DNA of 64,000 nt from Bacteroidaceae bacterium (lineage in GTDB: Bacteria; Bacteroidota; Bacteroidia; Bacteroidales; Bacteroidaceae). The DNA is taken from positions 1-64,000 of the forward strand of contig JAFUYM010000027.1 of NCBI GenBank assembly GCA_017470525.1. Reading direction: 5' to 3'. This document shows positions 49,704 to 58,007 of the stretch, piece after piece. A program made the position numbers and the translations under genes. A model generated the notes under the pieces. The model searched no databases. It had not been told where the DNA came from and saw nothing but the letters and a program-made list of their open reading frames with translations. How positions within the stretch are numbered: position 1 is the first letter of the stretch; every line of letters begins with the position of its first letter.

Positions 49704-51023
49704 ATGATAGATTCAAGCATATTGCAAGGAAAGAAGGCGGCGTATTTCACGTTGGGGTGTAAGTTGAACTTTGCGGAGACGAGCACCGTGGCGCAGCAGT
49801 TGGAGCGTTATGGGGTGAGGAAAGCGCAGAAGGATGAGGTGGCTGACCTGTGCATCGTCAACACGTGCAGCGTGACGGAGGTGGCTGACCATAAGTGTCG
49901 GCAGGCGATTCATCGGTTGGTGAAGCAGCATCCAGGGGCGTTTGTGGTGGTGACAGGTTGTTATGCGCAGTTGAAGCCGCAGGAGATTGTGGAGACGGAA
50001 GGGGTGGACCTCGTTTTAGGGAGTGAGCAGAAGGGGAACATCATCCCAGCCATCCTCAATGGCATGACTGGGGCATATACCGTGAAGACGGCGGACATCA
50101 AGACGTTTGCGGAAAGTTGTTCAAGAGGGGATAGAACCCGCTATTTCCTCAAAGTGCAGGATGGCTGCAACTACTACTGCACCTACTGTACCATCCCGAT
50201 TGCTCGTGGTCGGAGCCGCAATGGAAGCATTGCCTCGATGGTGGAGCAAGCCGAGGAGGTGGTGCGTGAGGGTGGCAAGGAGATAGTCATCACGGGTGTG
50301 AACATTGGCGACTTTGGACGTTCGACAGGAGAGACTTTCTTCGACCTCGTGAAGGCGTTGGACAAGGTGGAGGGCATAGAGCGTTATCGCATTTCGAGCA
50401 TTGAGCCGAATCTGCTCACCGACGAAATCATCGAGTATTGTGCAGGGTCACGTGCGTTCATGCCGCATTTCCACATTCCTTTGCAGAGCGGTTGCGACGA
50501 GGTGTTGAGGCTGATGCACAGGCATTACGACACGGCACTTTTCCGCAGTAAAATTGAGAAGATTCGACAGGTGATGCCCGATGCCTTCATCGGCGTGGAC
50601 GTGATTGTGGGCACTCGTGGCGAGACAGCCGATTACTTCGAACGTGCCTACGACTTCATGCAGAGCATCGACGTGTCGCAGTATCATGTCTTCTCCTACT
50701 CCGAACGCCCTGGCACCAAAGCCCTCGAAATCCCTCACATCGTCACCCCGCAGGAGAAGCACGAACGCAGCCAGCGTGTCCTCGCTCTCTCCGCCAAAAA
50801 GACGCACGATTTCTATGCCCGATTCATCGGCACGACACGTCCCGTCCTCCTCGAACACGCCTCGCCTCGCAAGCCTATGATGAACGGCTTCACCGACAAC
50901 TACATCCGTGTGGAAGTGCCGAACCGTCCCGAACTGGACAACCGAATCGTCACCGTGCAACTCGGAGGCTTTAACAAAGAAGGAGATGCGTTGATGGGAG
51001 AAATCGGAAATGGAAAATTGTAA
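49704..51023 (+). CDS. mtaB: tRNA t6A37 methylthiotransferase MtaB
   Basis: 439 residues. UPF0004 N-terminal domain with three cysteines (FTLGCKLNFAET, IVNTCSVTE, VTGCYAQL), radical-SAM cluster CNYYCTYCTIPIARGRSRN (CxxxCxxC near residue 155), and a C-terminal TRAM-like end (VTVQLGGFNKEGDALMGEI). The LGCKLNxxE form distinguishes MtaB from MiaB and RimO (LGCxxN). It adds a methylthio group to N6-threonylcarbamoyladenosine at position 37. It starts 6 bp after the Fic gene and lies 13 bp before the glycosyltransferase gene. Confidence 0.92.
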   Translation: MIDSSILQGKKAAYFTLGCKLNFAETSTVAQQLERYGVRKAQKDEVADLCIVNTCSVTEVADHKCRQAIHRLVKQHPGAFVVVTGCYAQLKPQEIVETEGVDLVLGSEQKGNIIPAILNGMTGAYTVKTADIKTFAESCSRGDRTRYFLKVQDGCNYYCTYCTIPIARGRSRNGSIASMVEQAEEVVREGGKEIVITGVNIGDFGRSTGETFFDLVKALDKVEGIERYRISSIEPNLLTDEIIEYCAGSRAFMPHFHIPLQSGCDEVLRLMHRHYDTALFRSKIEKIRQVMPDAFIGVDVIVGTRGETADYFERAYDFMQSIDVSQYHVFSYSERPGTKALEIPHIVTPQEKHERSQRVLALSAKKTHDFYARFIGTTRPVLLEHASPRKPMMNGFTDNYIRVEVPNRPELDNRIVTVQLGGFNKEGDALMGEIGNGKL

Positions 51024-51036
51024 TGATACATTGTAA

Positions 51037-52173
51037 ATGAAAAAACTTGCTATTGTCATATTGAATTGGAATGGTGCGGATATGATGCGCCAGTATTTGC
51101 CGACGGTGTTGGAGAACAGCGTGGGGGATGTCATCGTGGCTGATAATGCTTCGACGGATGGGAGTGTGGAGATGCTGTTGCAGGAGTTTCCGCAGGTGCC
51201 TGTCATTGTGTTGGAACAGAACTTTGGGTTTGCGGAGGGGTATGACCGTGCGTTGGCACAGTTGCCCGATTATGAGTATTACCTGCTGCTCAACTCCGAT
51301 GTGGAGATACGGCAGAAGGAGTGGGATGCACCCATGATTCATTATATGGACACCCATCTCGATTGCGCTGCCTGCCAACCCAAACTTTTGAAGACCCTCT
51401 CCCCGACCCTCCCCCATGATGGGGAGGGAGACCATGCGGCTTGTTTCTCAATGACAAAGACCCCGGATGGTTCTCCCCATTATTGGGGAGATGTCCGGCA
51501 GGACAGAGAGGGTCCCTCATTTGAATATGCAGGAGCGGCAGGGGGCTTTCTTGATAAGTACGGCTATCCATTCTGTCGTGGTCGTGTGATGAGCACGGTG
51601 GAGAAGGATGAAGGACAATACGACGAGGTGGTTTCTCTCTTGTGGGGTACAGGAGCAGCCTTGATGGTGCGGGCTTCCGATTGGCAGGAGAGTGGGGGCT
51701 TGGATGCCCGTTTCTTTGCCCACATGGAAGAGATTGACCTTTGTTGGCGGCTTCGCACAATGGGCAAGTCCATTGTCTGTATCCCTGATAGTACTGCTTA
51801 TCATCTGGGAGGTGCCACGCTCAATCAGGGCAATCCTCGCAAGACCTTCTTGAACTTCAGGAATAACCTGCTGATGCTCTACAAAAACTTGCCAGACAAC
51901 GAATTGAAGAGTGTGATGCGTATGCGTTGTTTTCTTGACTACGTGGCAGCCCTTCAGTTCCTGCTCAAGGGTGATGTCAAGAACTGCACTGCCATCTTTA
52001 AGGCACGGAAAGAGTTCTCGCGTCTTCGTCCTGACTTTGAGCAAGACCGCCTTCGCATCCAGCAGCAGCGCAAAAATGAGCGAGTGCCCGAACGTACCGA
52101 CTTCCTGCTCCTGTGGCAGTATTATGTGAAAGGCAAAAAGACGTTTCACGCATTGATGGGAGGAAAATCATGA
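51037..52173 (+). CDS. Family 2 glycosyltransferase
   Basis: 378 residues. GT2 N-terminal LAIVILNWNGADMMRQYLP (about 4-22), VIVADNASTDGSVEML (about 32-47), donor motif LLLNSDVEIRQKEWD (about 84-98), HMEEIDLCWRLRTMGK (about 225-240) and GGATLNQGNPRKTFLNFRNN. This arrangement is typical of rhamnosyl- or similar surface-polysaccharide transferases. Cytoplasmic, one possible helix near the C-terminus. The stop overlaps the start of the next gene (ATGA), so translation is coupled. Confidence 0.88.
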   Translation: MKKLAIVILNWNGADMMRQYLPTVLENSVGDVIVADNASTDGSVEMLLQEFPQVPVIVLEQNFGFAEGYDRALAQLPDYEYYLLLNSDVEIRQKEWDAPMIHYMDTHLDCAACQPKLLKTLSPTLPHDGEGDHAACFSMTKTPDGSPHYWGDVRQDREGPSFEYAGAAGGFLDKYGYPFCRGRVMSTVEKDEGQYDEVVSLLWGTGAALMVRASDWQESGGLDARFFAHMEEIDLCWRLRTMGKSIVCIPDSTAYHLGGATLNQGNPRKTFLNFRNNLLMLYKNLPDNELKSVMRMRCFLDYVAALQFLLKGDVKNCTAIFKARKEFSRLRPDFEQDRLRIQQQRKNERVPERTDFLLLWQYYVKGKKTFHALMGGKS

Positions 52174-53171
52174 TGAAAAAAATGCTAAGTATATTGATGG
52201 GTGTGATGTTGGCATCGTTGGTTTGCTATGCCGACAAGCAAGACTTTTCTATTATTGGCGTGTGGATGATGAAGAGTGAGACAGCACCGGACGGGAGGGT
52301 GACGAAGTCCATTTATACGCAATATACCCGATGCAAGATTTACGACCCCGACAGCACCTACTACACCGTGCAGTTGCATGCTGTGGGGGGAGAGATGATG
52401 GTCATTGCGCATGAGATGGGGCGGTATCATTGGGACGGAACAACCTACATAGAGAATGGGAGAAAGATGCCTTTGCAAGTCATCGATGATACCACCTTCA
52501 TCACAGTTTTTCAAGGTTACAAAGAACTGATGGTGCGTTCTACCACCATGACAGAGGAACGCAAGAACGAGATTCGGAAAATTGTGAGGGAATCTCCCGG
52601 AGATGGAGATGCCCCAGTGAAGCATTTTGTCCTTTCCACCACCGAACGGAAGTTGAAGGCGGAGAACAAGGTGTTCCTCTATATTATTATAATAATGTGT
52701 ACCATTGCGACTGGGGTGGCAGTGTATGTCTATCGCTTGCGGAAGCGGAAACGCGAGGTGGAGGCGAAGTTGGCTGAGATTGAAGAGGCGAACCTGCTCC
52801 GTCCCGAACCCGTTGCCACAGCCATGAAGCAGGTGGAGGCCGAGTTCTATCAGTCGGAGTATTACCAGACACTCCGTCGCCGTATCGAGGCAGGGGGAAA
52901 TCTGAAGCCGCAAGACTGGAAAGCGTTGGAACATCAGTTGAAGGTCGTCTATCCCAATTTCAGCAGCAGCCTCTATGGGCTTTACCATCTCTCCGACATC
53001 GAGTTTCAAGTGTGCATGTTGACCAAGATTCGTACCTCGCCGAAGGACATTTCCGAGGTGTTGAACAAGGATAAAAGTTCGGTCAGCAGCATCCGAAAGC
53101 GTCTTTACAAGAAGGTTTTCGGCAAGGAAGGCAGCGGAAAGGAGTGGGATGAGTTCATTCTCTCGCTTTGA
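52170..53171 (+). CDS. Membrane-spanning one-component regulator with C-terminal HTH
   Basis: 333 residues from ATG 52170 (or 52173), overlapping the previous stop. Signal peptide MMKKMLSILMGVMLASLVCYA, then a periplasmic domain of about 145 residues beginning DFSIIGVWMMKSETAPDGR, a transmembrane helix (KVFLYIIIIMCTIATGVAVYVY, about 170-191), a coiled coil and a C-terminal LuxR-like winged region (YHLSDIEFQVCMLTKIRTSP, then SSVSSIRKRLYKKVFG). This architecture is common in Bacteroidetes. Its place just ahead of the thioredoxin/barrel cluster suggests that it senses the periplasm and controls that cluster (inference). Confidence 0.8.
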   Translation: MMKKMLSILMGVMLASLVCYADKQDFSIIGVWMMKSETAPDGRVTKSIYTQYTRCKIYDPDSTYYTVQLHAVGGEMMVIAHEMGRYHWDGTTYIENGRKMPLQVIDDTTFITVFQGYKELMVRSTTMTEERKNEIRKIVRESPGDGDAPVKHFVLSTTERKLKAENKVFLYIIIIMCTIATGVAVYVYRLRKRKREVEAKLAEIEEANLLRPEPVATAMKQVEAEFYQSEYYQTLRRRIEAGGNLKPQDWKALEHQLKVVYPNFSSSLYGLYHLSDIEFQVCMLTKIRTSPKDISEVLNKDKSSVSSIRKRLYKKVFGKEGSGKEWDEFILSL

Positions 53172-53199
53172 TTTCTTTCTTGCTCATTATAAGATGGTT

Positions 53200-53240
53200 A
53201 AGTGGAGTTTGCAAACTTTTTGCAAACTCCACTTTTTTGC
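53200..53240 (+). terminator. Rho-independent-type terminator
   Basis: Perfect 16-bp stem (53200-53215 with 53219-53234, AAGTGGAGTTTGCAAA), 3-nt loop, followed by a short T run; 29 bp after the regulator stop. Confidence 0.85.
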
Positions 53241-53276
53241 TTTCTGGCAAAAGTCAACTATTTGCCAACCCTGATT

Positions 53277-53308
53277 TTTGGTGAGAAAACGGAAAGGTGG
53301 TAACTTTG
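53277..53308 (+). promoter_or_regulatory. Sigma-ABfr-type promoter of the TlpA/barrel cluster
   Basis: TTTG at 53277-53280, 20-bp spacer, TAACTTTG at 53301-53308. The leader to ATG 53473 is about 160 nt and contains an inverted repeat. Confidence 0.65.
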
Positions 53309-53335
53309 TCCACAGAAACCATGAAATTTGTGATA

Positions 53336-53437
53336 AATTCATGGATAATTCATGACAATTTATGTTGTGTTGCAGACAAAAATATATTTTATTTTTAACA
53401 CGAATTGCATGAATTAACCACGAATTATTCATGAATT
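53336..53437. repeat. Imperfect inverted repeat in the leader of the first TlpA gene
   Basis: AATTCATGGATAATTCA at 53336-53352 pairs with 53421-53437 at 15 of 17 positions; the intervening sequence reiterates CGAATT and ATGAATT words. Transcribed leader structure is possible. Confidence 0.6.
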
Positions 53438-53472
53438 AGTGATGTGAATGTAAAATCTAAAACCTGAACAAT

Positions 53473-54543
53473 ATGAAAAAGATGCTATTTCTATCTGCTC
53501 TGCTGCTGGCAGTGTCGGCACAGGCACAACAAGTGAAGTACACCGTCAAGGGTGTGAGTAAGGAAAACGGTAAGATGGTCTATCTGGAAGACCGCTTGAC
53601 ATCCAAGTCGGTGGACAGTACCCTCGTTGCCAAAGGAAAGTTTTCGTTCAAAGGGCTGGCGGAGAAGGATGCCATCTTTGGCATTACCTTTGACCCGAAA
53701 GATTGGCGTAGTTGGCGGACGCTTTTCTTCAACGATGGAAAGACTATCAGCGTCAACATGAACGACAGCACGCTGAAGGGCTCGCCGCTGAACGAGCGAC
53801 TTGCTTACTATAATAAAGAAATCATGGGGCTACCGAGCAGTTATTATCCAGAATATAAATTTAAGATGACCAAGAAAATGTTCGAGGAGGAACGCGAGTC
53901 CCTTCTGCCTGCTGCACTCATCGTGGAAGGTCAAAGGGCATTTGGAGGGAAAGGGTTGCTTAGTATGTTGGAAGAGAACCCCGCTTACGCAGAGCATCCA
54001 AAGGTCAAACAATATGAGGCGGGTTTGAAGAGGATGGCAACGGCAACAGTTCGTGTGACATCGGGCAGAAGTGATAAGGTAAAAGCAGACGAAAAGGCTG
54101 CCAAAGATGCTTTCATCGGTCAGCAGTTCACTGACTTCGAGATGGCTGACACGTTGGGAAACGCTCACAAACTGAGCGAATATGTAGGCAACGGGCATTG
54201 GCTATTTGTTGACTTCTGGGCATCGTGGTGCGGACCATGTCGTGCAGAAATGCCCAATGTGGTGGCGGCATACGAGAAGTTTCACACCAAGGGGCTTGAC
54301 ATCGTTGGTGTTTCGTTGGATGGACAGAAAGAACCTTGGGTGAAAGCCATTGTCAGTTTGAAGATGCCGTGGGTGCATCTCTCCGATTTGAAGGCATGGG
54401 AGTCGTTGGTCACGAAGATATATAAGATTAATGCCATCCCTGATAACCTGCTCATCGACCCGCAAGGAAAGATTGTGGCAAGGAATCTCTACGGAGAAGA
54501 ATTGCACACCCAACTGGCAGAAATCTTTGATGGGGATAAATGA
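53473..54543 (+). CDS. DUF4369/TlpA-like periplasmic thiol-disulfide oxidoreductase 1
   Basis: 356 residues. Signal peptide MKKMLFLSALLLAVSAQA. The N-terminal half is a DUF4369-like beta domain (YTVKGVSKENGKMVYLEDRL, KFSFKGLAEKD). The C-terminal thioredoxin-like domain (about 220-350) has the redox motif FWASWCGPCRAEMP (Cys near 254 and 257) and cis-Pro in INAIPDNLLIDPQGKIV. Related to TlpA/ResA reductases that keep periplasmic cysteines reduced. First of three non-identical paralogues in a row. Confidence 0.88.
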   Translation: MKKMLFLSALLLAVSAQAQQVKYTVKGVSKENGKMVYLEDRLTSKSVDSTLVAKGKFSFKGLAEKDAIFGITFDPKDWRSWRTLFFNDGKTISVNMNDSTLKGSPLNERLAYYNKEIMGLPSSYYPEYKFKMTKKMFEEERESLLPAALIVEGQRAFGGKGLLSMLEENPAYAEHPKVKQYEAGLKRMATATVRVTSGRSDKVKADEKAAKDAFIGQQFTDFEMADTLGNAHKLSEYVGNGHWLFVDFWASWCGPCRAEMPNVVAAYEKFHTKGLDIVGVSLDGQKEPWVKAIVSLKMPWVHLSDLKAWESLVTKIYKINAIPDNLLIDPQGKIVARNLYGEELHTQLAEIFDGDK

Positions 54544-54557
54544 ATTCCACATGAACT

Positions 54558-54801
54558 CAAGTTTCGGAAGTTCTTTTACCGCAAAGCGGCCTTTAGAAAA
54601 ACAAGAAAAAACAAAATAAAACAAGAAAAAACAAAAAACTCTCTTCATCATGTTGAATATTTTACATAAATTGCTCACGCTCGACAAAACGAAAACGAGT
54701 TCTCGTTTGTTCTCGCTTAATCGCAATTTTCTTTTATATTTTTTTATTTTTTCTCGTTTTTCTAAAGGCGCGAAGCGTAAAAATACACATCCGAAACTTA
54801 A
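54558..54801. repeat. Large imperfect inverted repeat between TlpA genes 1 and 2
   Basis: Arms of about 67-70 nt (54558-54625 and 54731-54801) share AAGTTTCGGA, CCTTTAGAAAAAC and an A-rich AAGAAAAAACAAAATAAAA-like run after complementing. The 105-bp loop contains an inner hairpin around AAACGAGTTCTCGTTT. No coding capacity. Confidence 0.7.
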
Positions 54802-54835
54802 ATCATCAATTATTTTTATAAAACAAAAAACCGAT

Positions 54836-55918
54836 ATGAAAAAGATTTTGATTGTGGCCTTGTGTGTTGGTTTGTTGTCGTGTCAGCACACGGCATCGAG
54901 GCAAGATGTGTTGGAAGTCAATTTTCCCACGGGCACGGAAGGCTTTGTGGAGGTGACTTTCGGCGCAGAAGGAGAGCGGTGTGACACGTTGCCGATAGTG
55001 GATGGACGGCTGTTGATGGAAAAGGACAGCCTGCCAATGACGGTCACATTGAAGTATCTGAAGGAGCGAGATGCCGACGACAAGGTGTGGTTGGCGGTGC
55101 AGGGTGAGCATTTCCGATGGGGAAGCATCCCGTTGGGGTATGGTCGCACGGTGGTTACGTTCGACTCGCTTTCGTCTATGGTGTCCGTGGGAAGCATTGC
55201 TGACGAGTTTGGTGATTTTGAAGCCAACGATGTCTTTTTCAATGCCCCTCAACACTTTCGGAGTCGAGACTTCCTGAAAGCCCATTCTGAAAGCCTTCAG
55301 GCATTGCACCTCTTGTCGAAGGCGTGGGATGCCGACACTTTGCAGATGGCTCTGGATTGTTTCTCCGCATCGTTGCGCAACTCTGAGAAGGGGCAGGAAT
55401 TGCAGCAAATCATCTTGGCTCGCAAAGAGAAGGGTGGGGTGGCAAGGCTTTTCCCCATGTGGGACACGGCTGGGAACGCCTATTCTTTCCAGGAGTGTCT
55501 GGATGGGAAGGAGTATATGCTGCTGAACCTCTGGGCAAGTTGGTGTGGTCCTTGTCGTGCCGAGATTCCCGAACTGATAGCATATCATGAGGAATGCCAT
55601 GACCGTGTGGCGTTCGTCAGCGTGACCATCGATGAAGACCGAGACGCTTGGCTGAAAGCGGTGGATGAACTGCCGAAATGCACATGGGCGAACCTCTCCT
55701 CTAAGTTCGATGGCACCCCAGAAGGGCGGACACGTCCCAGCCTCTTCAACAATGGCTTTGTCCCTTTCTTCTACATCCTCGACAGAAACGGGAATACGGT
55801 TTACAGTTCGTTGGAATTTGGAGGCGGAAAACCATTGGACGACGCAAAGGAACGACTTAATGAGTTGTTGGCTCTCGACACCAAGGTGTCTCGAAAAACG
55901 ATAATTACCAATAATTGA
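54836..55918 (+). CDS. TlpA-like thiol-disulfide lipoprotein 2
   Basis: 360 residues from ATG 54836; an open frame from 54650 runs through the inverted repeat and is not used. Signal MKKILIVALCVGLLSCQHTA with lipobox LLSC, so probably a lipoprotein. N-terminal about 200 residues beta-rich (FVEVTFGAEGERCDTLPIVD), C-terminal thioredoxin fold with LWASWCGPCRAEIPELIAYH (Cys near 232 and 235), VSVTIDEDRDAW and cis-Pro-like GFVPFFYILDRNGN. The last codons form the left arm of a perfect 34-bp inverted repeat. Confidence 0.87.
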   Translation: MKKILIVALCVGLLSCQHTASRQDVLEVNFPTGTEGFVEVTFGAEGERCDTLPIVDGRLLMEKDSLPMTVTLKYLKERDADDKVWLAVQGEHFRWGSIPLGYGRTVVTFDSLSSMVSVGSIADEFGDFEANDVFFNAPQHFRSRDFLKAHSESLQALHLLSKAWDADTLQMALDCFSASLRNSEKGQELQQIILARKEKGGVARLFPMWDTAGNAYSFQECLDGKEYMLLNLWASWCGPCRAEIPELIAYHEECHDRVAFVSVTIDEDRDAWLKAVDELPKCTWANLSSKFDGTPEGRTRPSLFNNGFVPFFYILDRNGNTVYSSLEFGGGKPLDDAKERLNELLALDTKVSRKTIITNN

Positions 55919-55991
55919 CGATAATTTTATCCGAAAATTTATTTTTATTATTGGAACAAATTATCGTCAATTATTGGTAATTATCGTTTTT
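55894..55991. repeat. Perfect 34-bp inverted repeat after TlpA gene 2
   Basis: 55894-55927 and 55958-55991 are exactly complementary over 34 bp, with a 30-nt AT-rich loop. The left arm includes the stop codon and the last eight codons (KTIITNN end). Forms a very stable hairpin in the transcript. Confidence 0.95.
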
Positions 55992-56054
55992 CCAAACCAC
56001 CAATGGTGGCGAAGGAGCAGAAAAGATTTTTATTGTAAAAAACCTAAAACTAAA

Positions 56055-57959
56055 ATGAAAAAGATTTTATTTCTGTTTGCCCTGTTGCTGACGGTGTCCG
56101 CACAGGCAAAGGATTGGGTGATAGACCGCCCTGCCTTCAAGTCGTCGAATACCTACAGCCTACAACCTGTGAAGGTGGAACTGACGAAGAAAGCGACCAT
56201 CGTGCATTTCCGTATGTCCTGTGCCCATTGGCGTGACTGGAGCATGGACGGAGCAAGGCTGGAGAGCGGCGGAAAGACCTATGCCTTTCAGCATGGACGG
56301 ATTATCACCCATGATGGTGCCACGGTGTTGGCAGATGAAGCGTTTGAGATAGGGAGGAAGTACCCAAAGAACGAACAGCAGGACTCCCTTATTCTGACCT
56401 TCGAGCCTCTGCCCAAGGAGGCAAAGACCTTCGACTACCTGGAAAGTGATAGCGAAGGCCCATGGAAGATTTACGGCATCCGTCTTGACAACCAACTCTA
56501 TCCCACCATCTTCTCTCCCTACCAGAAACCTGCCGATGACGGAGAACCGTTGAAACCCTTGACGCTGAGGTATGGTGAGGCAACCGCCACCCTCACCCAG
56601 CACGGAGGCGGTACGTTCGACTACTTTGGTGAATTCAGCCGCGACCCCATCACGGGACAATATGAGTGCAAGTCCCAACATAATGACTCTACTACGGCTT
56701 ATTGCCATCCGGCGTATGTTGCCACACGTCCCGTCATCATCCAGGAGGGCATTGATGGTCAGTTTCCGCTCATCCTCATTCCCGGCGAGACCTTCACGCT
56801 CGAAGCCGATGTCACTGCCTGTTGGACACTCAAACAAGATTTTGCGGCAGGGAAGCGTTCCTTTCACGACTGCTACCGTTTTGGGGGCACATTGGGCGAC
56901 CTTAACCAAGTGCTCTTGGAAAATAAATTCTTGCACTACCGCTACATCAGTGGAACCCCCACTTACACCACAGGCGAGGACGTGTCAGCGTGGTGCGATG
57001 CCTTGTGGCAGAGCCTTGATACCTTGCGCCGTGGTGTGGTCGAACGTCGTGGCTACACACGTCGCCAGCAGGATTTCCTGCAACTGCTTTTGGAAGACTA
57101 CTATGTGCGCACCGTGCAAGAACACACGCTCGTTGACGCTCATGCCAGCGACTTGATTCTCTTCCGTGATGGCCGCTCTTACTACCTGCCCCCCATGGCC
57201 GCCCGTTTGCCCTATCTCGAAGCCAACGGACTCGACCACGGCGAGGTGTACGAGTGGCTGAAAGGATTTGCCGAGGCACAGGAAATAGGCAAGAAGATGA
57301 AAGCCGCCGAGGTGCAGCCCGATAGCGTGATTCTTGCTGTCCATCCTTACTTCCAGCCCGTCCTCCGTGCGTTCAACGACAGCACCCGAGTCCTCGTGGA
57401 GCGTCTGCGTCGGGAGGCAAAAGACCGCATGATGCCCACGCCCGACGTGTCTGCCGACCAACTGCTGCCGTCGATTGTGGCTCAACATCCGGGCAAGGCA
57501 GTCTTCTTCGACTTTTGGGCGACGTGGTGCGGTCCCTGTAAGCAAGGCATCAAGGCGATGGAGCCGCTGAAGGAAACCTTGAAGGACAGCGACATCGTCT
57601 TCATCTATCTCACCGACGAGTCCAGTCCCCTCAACCAATGGAGCGAGCAGGTCTTGAAGATTCCTGGTCTCCACTATCGCGTTCCCTCCTCCCTTTGGAG
57701 TCACATCCCCGGTCTTGGTGCCATTCCGCAGTATTACCTCTACGACCGACAGGGCAAACGAGTGTGGGAACAAACAGGTTTTGGCGACGATTCGCTGGAA
57801 GACATCAAACGTGAAATCCAGAAAGCCTTAGAAAGTACCTCAAAACCGACTTCGGGGACATCGGTCGACCGACCTCGGGGACATCGGTTCACCGACTTCG
57901 GGGAGGTCGGTTTTGGGGGTCTGAAACCATGCTATTTCGACATTCCCTCTTTTGCCTGA
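56055..57959 (+). CDS. Large TlpA-like thiol-disulfide oxidoreductase 3
   Basis: 634 residues from ATG 56055 (frame opens at 55974 within the repeat region). Signal peptide MKKILFLFALLLTVSAQA. The first 450 residues are a beta-rich then helical region without named domain; the thioredoxin fold lies at about 470-595 with FFDFWATWCGPCKQGIKAME and cis-Pro in GLGAIPQYYLYDRQGK. The last 38 residues after KALES are translated from three 23-bp repeats and look non-native, so the ancestral stop was probably lost. Third thioredoxin paralogue in this operon-like run. Confidence 0.85.
   Translation: MKKILFLFALLLTVSAQAKDWVIDRPAFKSSNTYSLQPVKVELTKKATIVHFRMSCAHWRDWSMDGARLESGGKTYAFQHGRIITHDGATVLADEAFEIGRKYPKNEQQDSLILTFEPLPKEAKTFDYLESDSEGPWKIYGIRLDNQLYPTIFSPYQKPADDGEPLKPLTLRYGEATATLTQHGGGTFDYFGEFSRDPITGQYECKSQHNDSTTAYCHPAYVATRPVIIQEGIDGQFPLILIPGETFTLEADVTACWTLKQDFAAGKRSFHDCYRFGGTLGDLNQVLLENKFLHYRYISGTPTYTTGEDVSAWCDALWQSLDTLRRGVVERRGYTRRQQDFLQLLLEDYYVRTVQEHTLVDAHASDLILFRDGRSYYLPPMAARLPYLEANGLDHGEVYEWLKGFAEAQEIGKKMKAAEVQPDSVILAVHPYFQPVLRAFNDSTRVLVERLRREAKDRMMPTPDVSADQLLPSIVAQHPGKAVFFDFWATWCGPCKQGIKAMEPLKETLKDSDIVFIYLTDESSPLNQWSEQVLKIPGLHYRVPSSLWSHIPGLGAIPQYYLYDRQGKRVWEQTGFGDDSLEDIKREIQKALESTSKPTSGTSVDRPRGHRFTDFGEVGFGGLKPCYFDIPSFA
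57845..57918 (+). repeat. Three 23-bp direct repeats at the 3' end of TlpA gene 3
   Basis: Units start at 57845, 57868 and 57891, consensus ACCGACYTCGGGGACATCGG; AAAACCGAC at the left end pairs with GTCGGTTTT at the right. Period is not a multiple of three, so the encoded tail is frame-shifted at each unit. Confidence 0.8.
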
Positions 57960-58007
57960 ACAGGGACACCCTGCAAACCCTCAAACATTAACGACCAAAG
58001 ACGAAAA

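Noticed and set aside
53321-53398. 25-codon leader peptide ahead of TlpA gene 1
   Set aside because: It lies in an AT-rich inverted-repeat segment and shows no conserved or attenuation-like features.
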